From Lycium barbarum (Eukaryota > Streptophyta > Magnoliopsida > Solanales > Solanaceae), in NCBI RefSeq assembly GCF_019175385.1, contig NC_083341.1:89058321-89122320 (forward strand): DNA of 64,000 nucleotides. Direction: 5' to 3'. The position numbers were made by a program, and so were the translations under genes. Shown piece by piece: positions 62,275-64,000 of this stretch. The notes beneath the pieces are model-generated. The model had not been told where the DNA came from and did no database searches. It saw nothing but the letters and a program-made list of their open reading frames with translations. Within the stretch, counting starts at the first letter, position 1, and each line of letters begins with the position of its first letter.

Positions 62275-62589
62275 TGCGGAAGAAAGCAACTTATAAATGC
62301 AAACATCGATAAAATCCCACCAAATGAAATCATTGTGAATCCAGCAAAAGAGGTTGTGATAGAGCATGTCATTCAAAATCATATTAAGGATGTTCCAAAG
62401 CTCAAAATTTCAAAGCTTAAAATTTTTTGTACTCTCTGTAACTCTACATATCCGAAAGGATACGGAAAGAGCATCAGAGGGAGTGTCACTGCAATTTTGA
62501 AAGGATGTCATATATATACATATAGCGGTACAACTACACCCATCAAACCCACCAAACTAGAGCTTTTAAGCACACACCATTTGTATTAA
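62275..62589 (+). other. Unidentified open segment beside captured exon
   Basis: Plus-strand frame with protein-like composition (NPAKEVVIEHVIQNHIKD, then KIFCTLCNSTYPKG) between the captured exon and the right subterminal region. I do not recognise it. It could be a second captured fragment, part of the MULE, or chance. Confidence 0.25.
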
Positions 62590-63033
62590 AAAAAAAAAAA
62601 ACATCAGATATGCAAGTCTATTACTTGAATTGAGCTTAAACGAAAATTAGTGAAAATATAGAGTTCAAGGACAAAAACAGCTTGACCGAATCGGTAAAGA
62701 AAGATCAAAGATCTTGGCTCCTATCTCGAGCTGAAGAAGAACTGAGGAGAGAAACTGAAACTTTGACCCAGTCGAAGAAAAAAAGTTCTCCAATATGAGC
62801 TCCACCATGAATTTCTTCTTAGAATTTCATCAATTTTATTTGAGCTCTAAATTTGATTCAAGAGAGAGAAAGGGATAAAGAGAGGAAGAGAGAAGGAAGC
62901 ACACTTCATCAAATTGGGAAAGTAAGTTTGCTTTGTTAATCTGTAATAAATTATGACACTAGCACGTGAATCTATGATAAATTAATGACCAAATCCAGAA
63001 ATTAAAAATGCTAAGCTAAAAGAAATATGTAAA

Positions 63034-63209
63034 TGACAGAACTGCCTTTCACGGTAATAGACAGTCTGTTTGCACTGTTAACCTCAATCAGTTTTTAGAC
63101 TAAAATCACCAACTTTAGTTAATTCAAGCTTAAATGAGCACATTCAAATATCACAGGGATTAAAATTGCTATTAGGCAATAACACAAGGATGAAAAATGC
63201 CATTTTCCC
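63034..63209 (-). repeat. Right TIR of MULE
   Basis: Ends GGCATTTTTCATCC... when read on minus from 63209; partner of 56087-56262. Confidence 0.9.
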
Positions 63210-63302
63210 AAATAATAATTAGTAGTTCTATTCTTTTCAAATTACTAAGTACATTTTGGGGAAAGAAAGAAAGAAAAACACAAGCCCTGAACGTGTTGTA
63301 GA

Positions 63303-63479
63303 GGGGTTGATGGGAGTAACATTGATGTGGAGATACTCATGTCATTTATTAAAGATCTAGTTGAGTTCTTGAAAGATGATAAGGATGTTATTTTCTTCAA
63401 ACAGTGCTTAGAGCAGTCTAATGCTATTCAATCACATTCTCTTTCTCAGTACCAGGTCTTTCAAGATTCCATTCAAGGT
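63303..63479 (+). pseudogene. Possible SPC24-like kinetochore exon fragment
   Basis: An open stretch reads DGSNIDVEILMSFIKDLVEF, then LKDDKD and KQCLEQSNA, ending at a possible donor (CAAG|GTGGGT). It resembles my memory of the N-terminus of plant SPC24 (MGD...I.VE.L....DLV..LKD..D....QCLEQS). The start codon is lost or altered and a LINE follows within about 50 bp, so it is either a broken first exon or a fragment. Weak. Confidence 0.35.
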
Positions 63480-63529
63480 GGGTTCTTGTTTTTTGCCTTT
63501 TCAATTGTATGACTTGATAGGAGCTATGC

Positions 63530-64000
63530 AATCAAGCTTTTCTCGATATAAATCCTAGTTCAAATGTTCATCACTTGATCAAACAAGGATTTGACCATGC
63601 TCCTCTTCATCTAATTTGTGATGATGTGTCACAGTCCATAAGGAAACCATTTAAATTTTTGAACTTTTGGACTAATTATTAATCTTTCAGGGATATTGTA
63701 AGAGAGATTGGAAAGAAAATTTTGTGGGTAATCCTTTCAATGTTTACCATCACAAAATAAAGAAGGTAAAGAAATCTCTAGTCCATTGGAGCAAAGACAC
63801 TATGGAAATATTTTCCAGCAGATTGGTACAATTGAGGATATAATAAAGATAAATGAGTTACAGTTTGAATTGGCACCAACACCAATAAACAGAGAGAAAC
63901 TTCACAAAGAACAGGCTGAGCTTAGTAGGTACTTATATTTGGATGAGGAATATTGGAAGTAGAAAGCAGGGATGAGATGGTTCAAGAATGGGGATAAAAA
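63530..64000 (+). mobile_element. LINE (L1-type) ORF2 fragment, 5' truncated, runs off window
   Basis: Reads NPSSNVHHLIKQGFDHAPLH (C-terminal endonuclease; the usual SDHAPL is FDHAPL here), then KPFKFLNFWTNY, WKENFVGNPFNVYHHKIKKV, SKDTMEIF, then after a frameshift REKLHKEQAELSRYL, YLDEEYWK, a stop, KAGMRWFKNGD. This is the endonuclease-RT linker of plant LINEs. It has stops and a frameshift; RT proper would lie beyond 64000. Confidence 0.82.

Larger units (their letters stand above)
56087..63209 (+). mobile_element. Structurally complete Mutator-like element (MULE)
   Basis: 7,123 bp. Termini are inverted repeats of about 175 bp (GGGAAAATGGCATTTTT... and its complement, high identity by eye). 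They are flanked by identical 9-mers AAATAATAA at 56078-56086 and 63210-63218, the 9-bp target duplication expected for Mutator. The interior has a MURA-type transposase pseudogene on plus (57301-60391) and, on minus, a two-exon fragment resembling the host LIN1/CD2BP2 gene (61307-62262). 56263-57300 is presumably promoter and leader. The transposase is broken, so movement would need help in trans. Confidence 0.93.

Overview
This is plant nuclear DNA: AT-rich, and about 80% of it is nested LTR retrotransposons (LTR = long terminal repeat). The tRNA-iMet-type primer sites (TGGTATCAGAGC), the chromodomain-bearing Ty3/gypsy polyproteins and the LTR ends of the type TGTTACACC...GTCGTGACA suggest an asterid, most likely Solanaceae. 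That assignment is inference from the repeat style, not from a diagnostic gene. I see no intact host gene. Every coding region found is a mobile-element gene or a broken or captured fragment.

Layout. 1-1567: minus-strand LTR running off the left edge. 2850-5310: minus-strand solo LTR. 5689-12735: plus-strand gypsy remains (LTR, primer site, gag start, a second LTR piece, decayed protease/RT). 12736-16682: two LTRs of one family in inverted orientation. 16683-19110: pol remnant with an internal 449-bp tandem duplication, ending in a chromodomain. 19118-23065: LTR 'I', carrying a minus-strand solo LTR (20052-22717) with a perfect 5-bp target duplication. 23066-45493: a minus-strand tandem array of related gypsy elements (D, E, F) that share LTRs. 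A complete 10.3-kb plus-strand gypsy element, C (24436-34758), sits inside the gag of D. 45494-51466: more LTR material of the TGTAATGACC type, with a small minus-strand solo LTR. 51467-56086: lower-copy AT-rich DNA with a Stowaway-like MITE and a 1.35-kb long-TIR (terminal inverted repeat) Mutator-like element. 56087-63209: a structurally complete Mutator-like element (MULE) with 175-bp TIRs and a perfect 9-bp target duplication. It carries a decayed MURA-type transposase and, on the other strand, what looks like a captured piece of a host LIN1/CD2BP2-type (U5 snRNP) gene. 63300-64000: a possible SPC24-like exon fragment, then a LINE running off the right edge.

The most interesting points are: (1) the MULE with a captured, still intron-containing host gene fragment; (2) the shared-LTR tandem D/E/F, in which E and F carry the same RNase H/integrase deletion; (3) a recurring architecture in which at least ten LTR instances of different families each carry a cluster of short GC-rich, mostly palindromic words just upstream of a TATA-like box, with the word differing between families.
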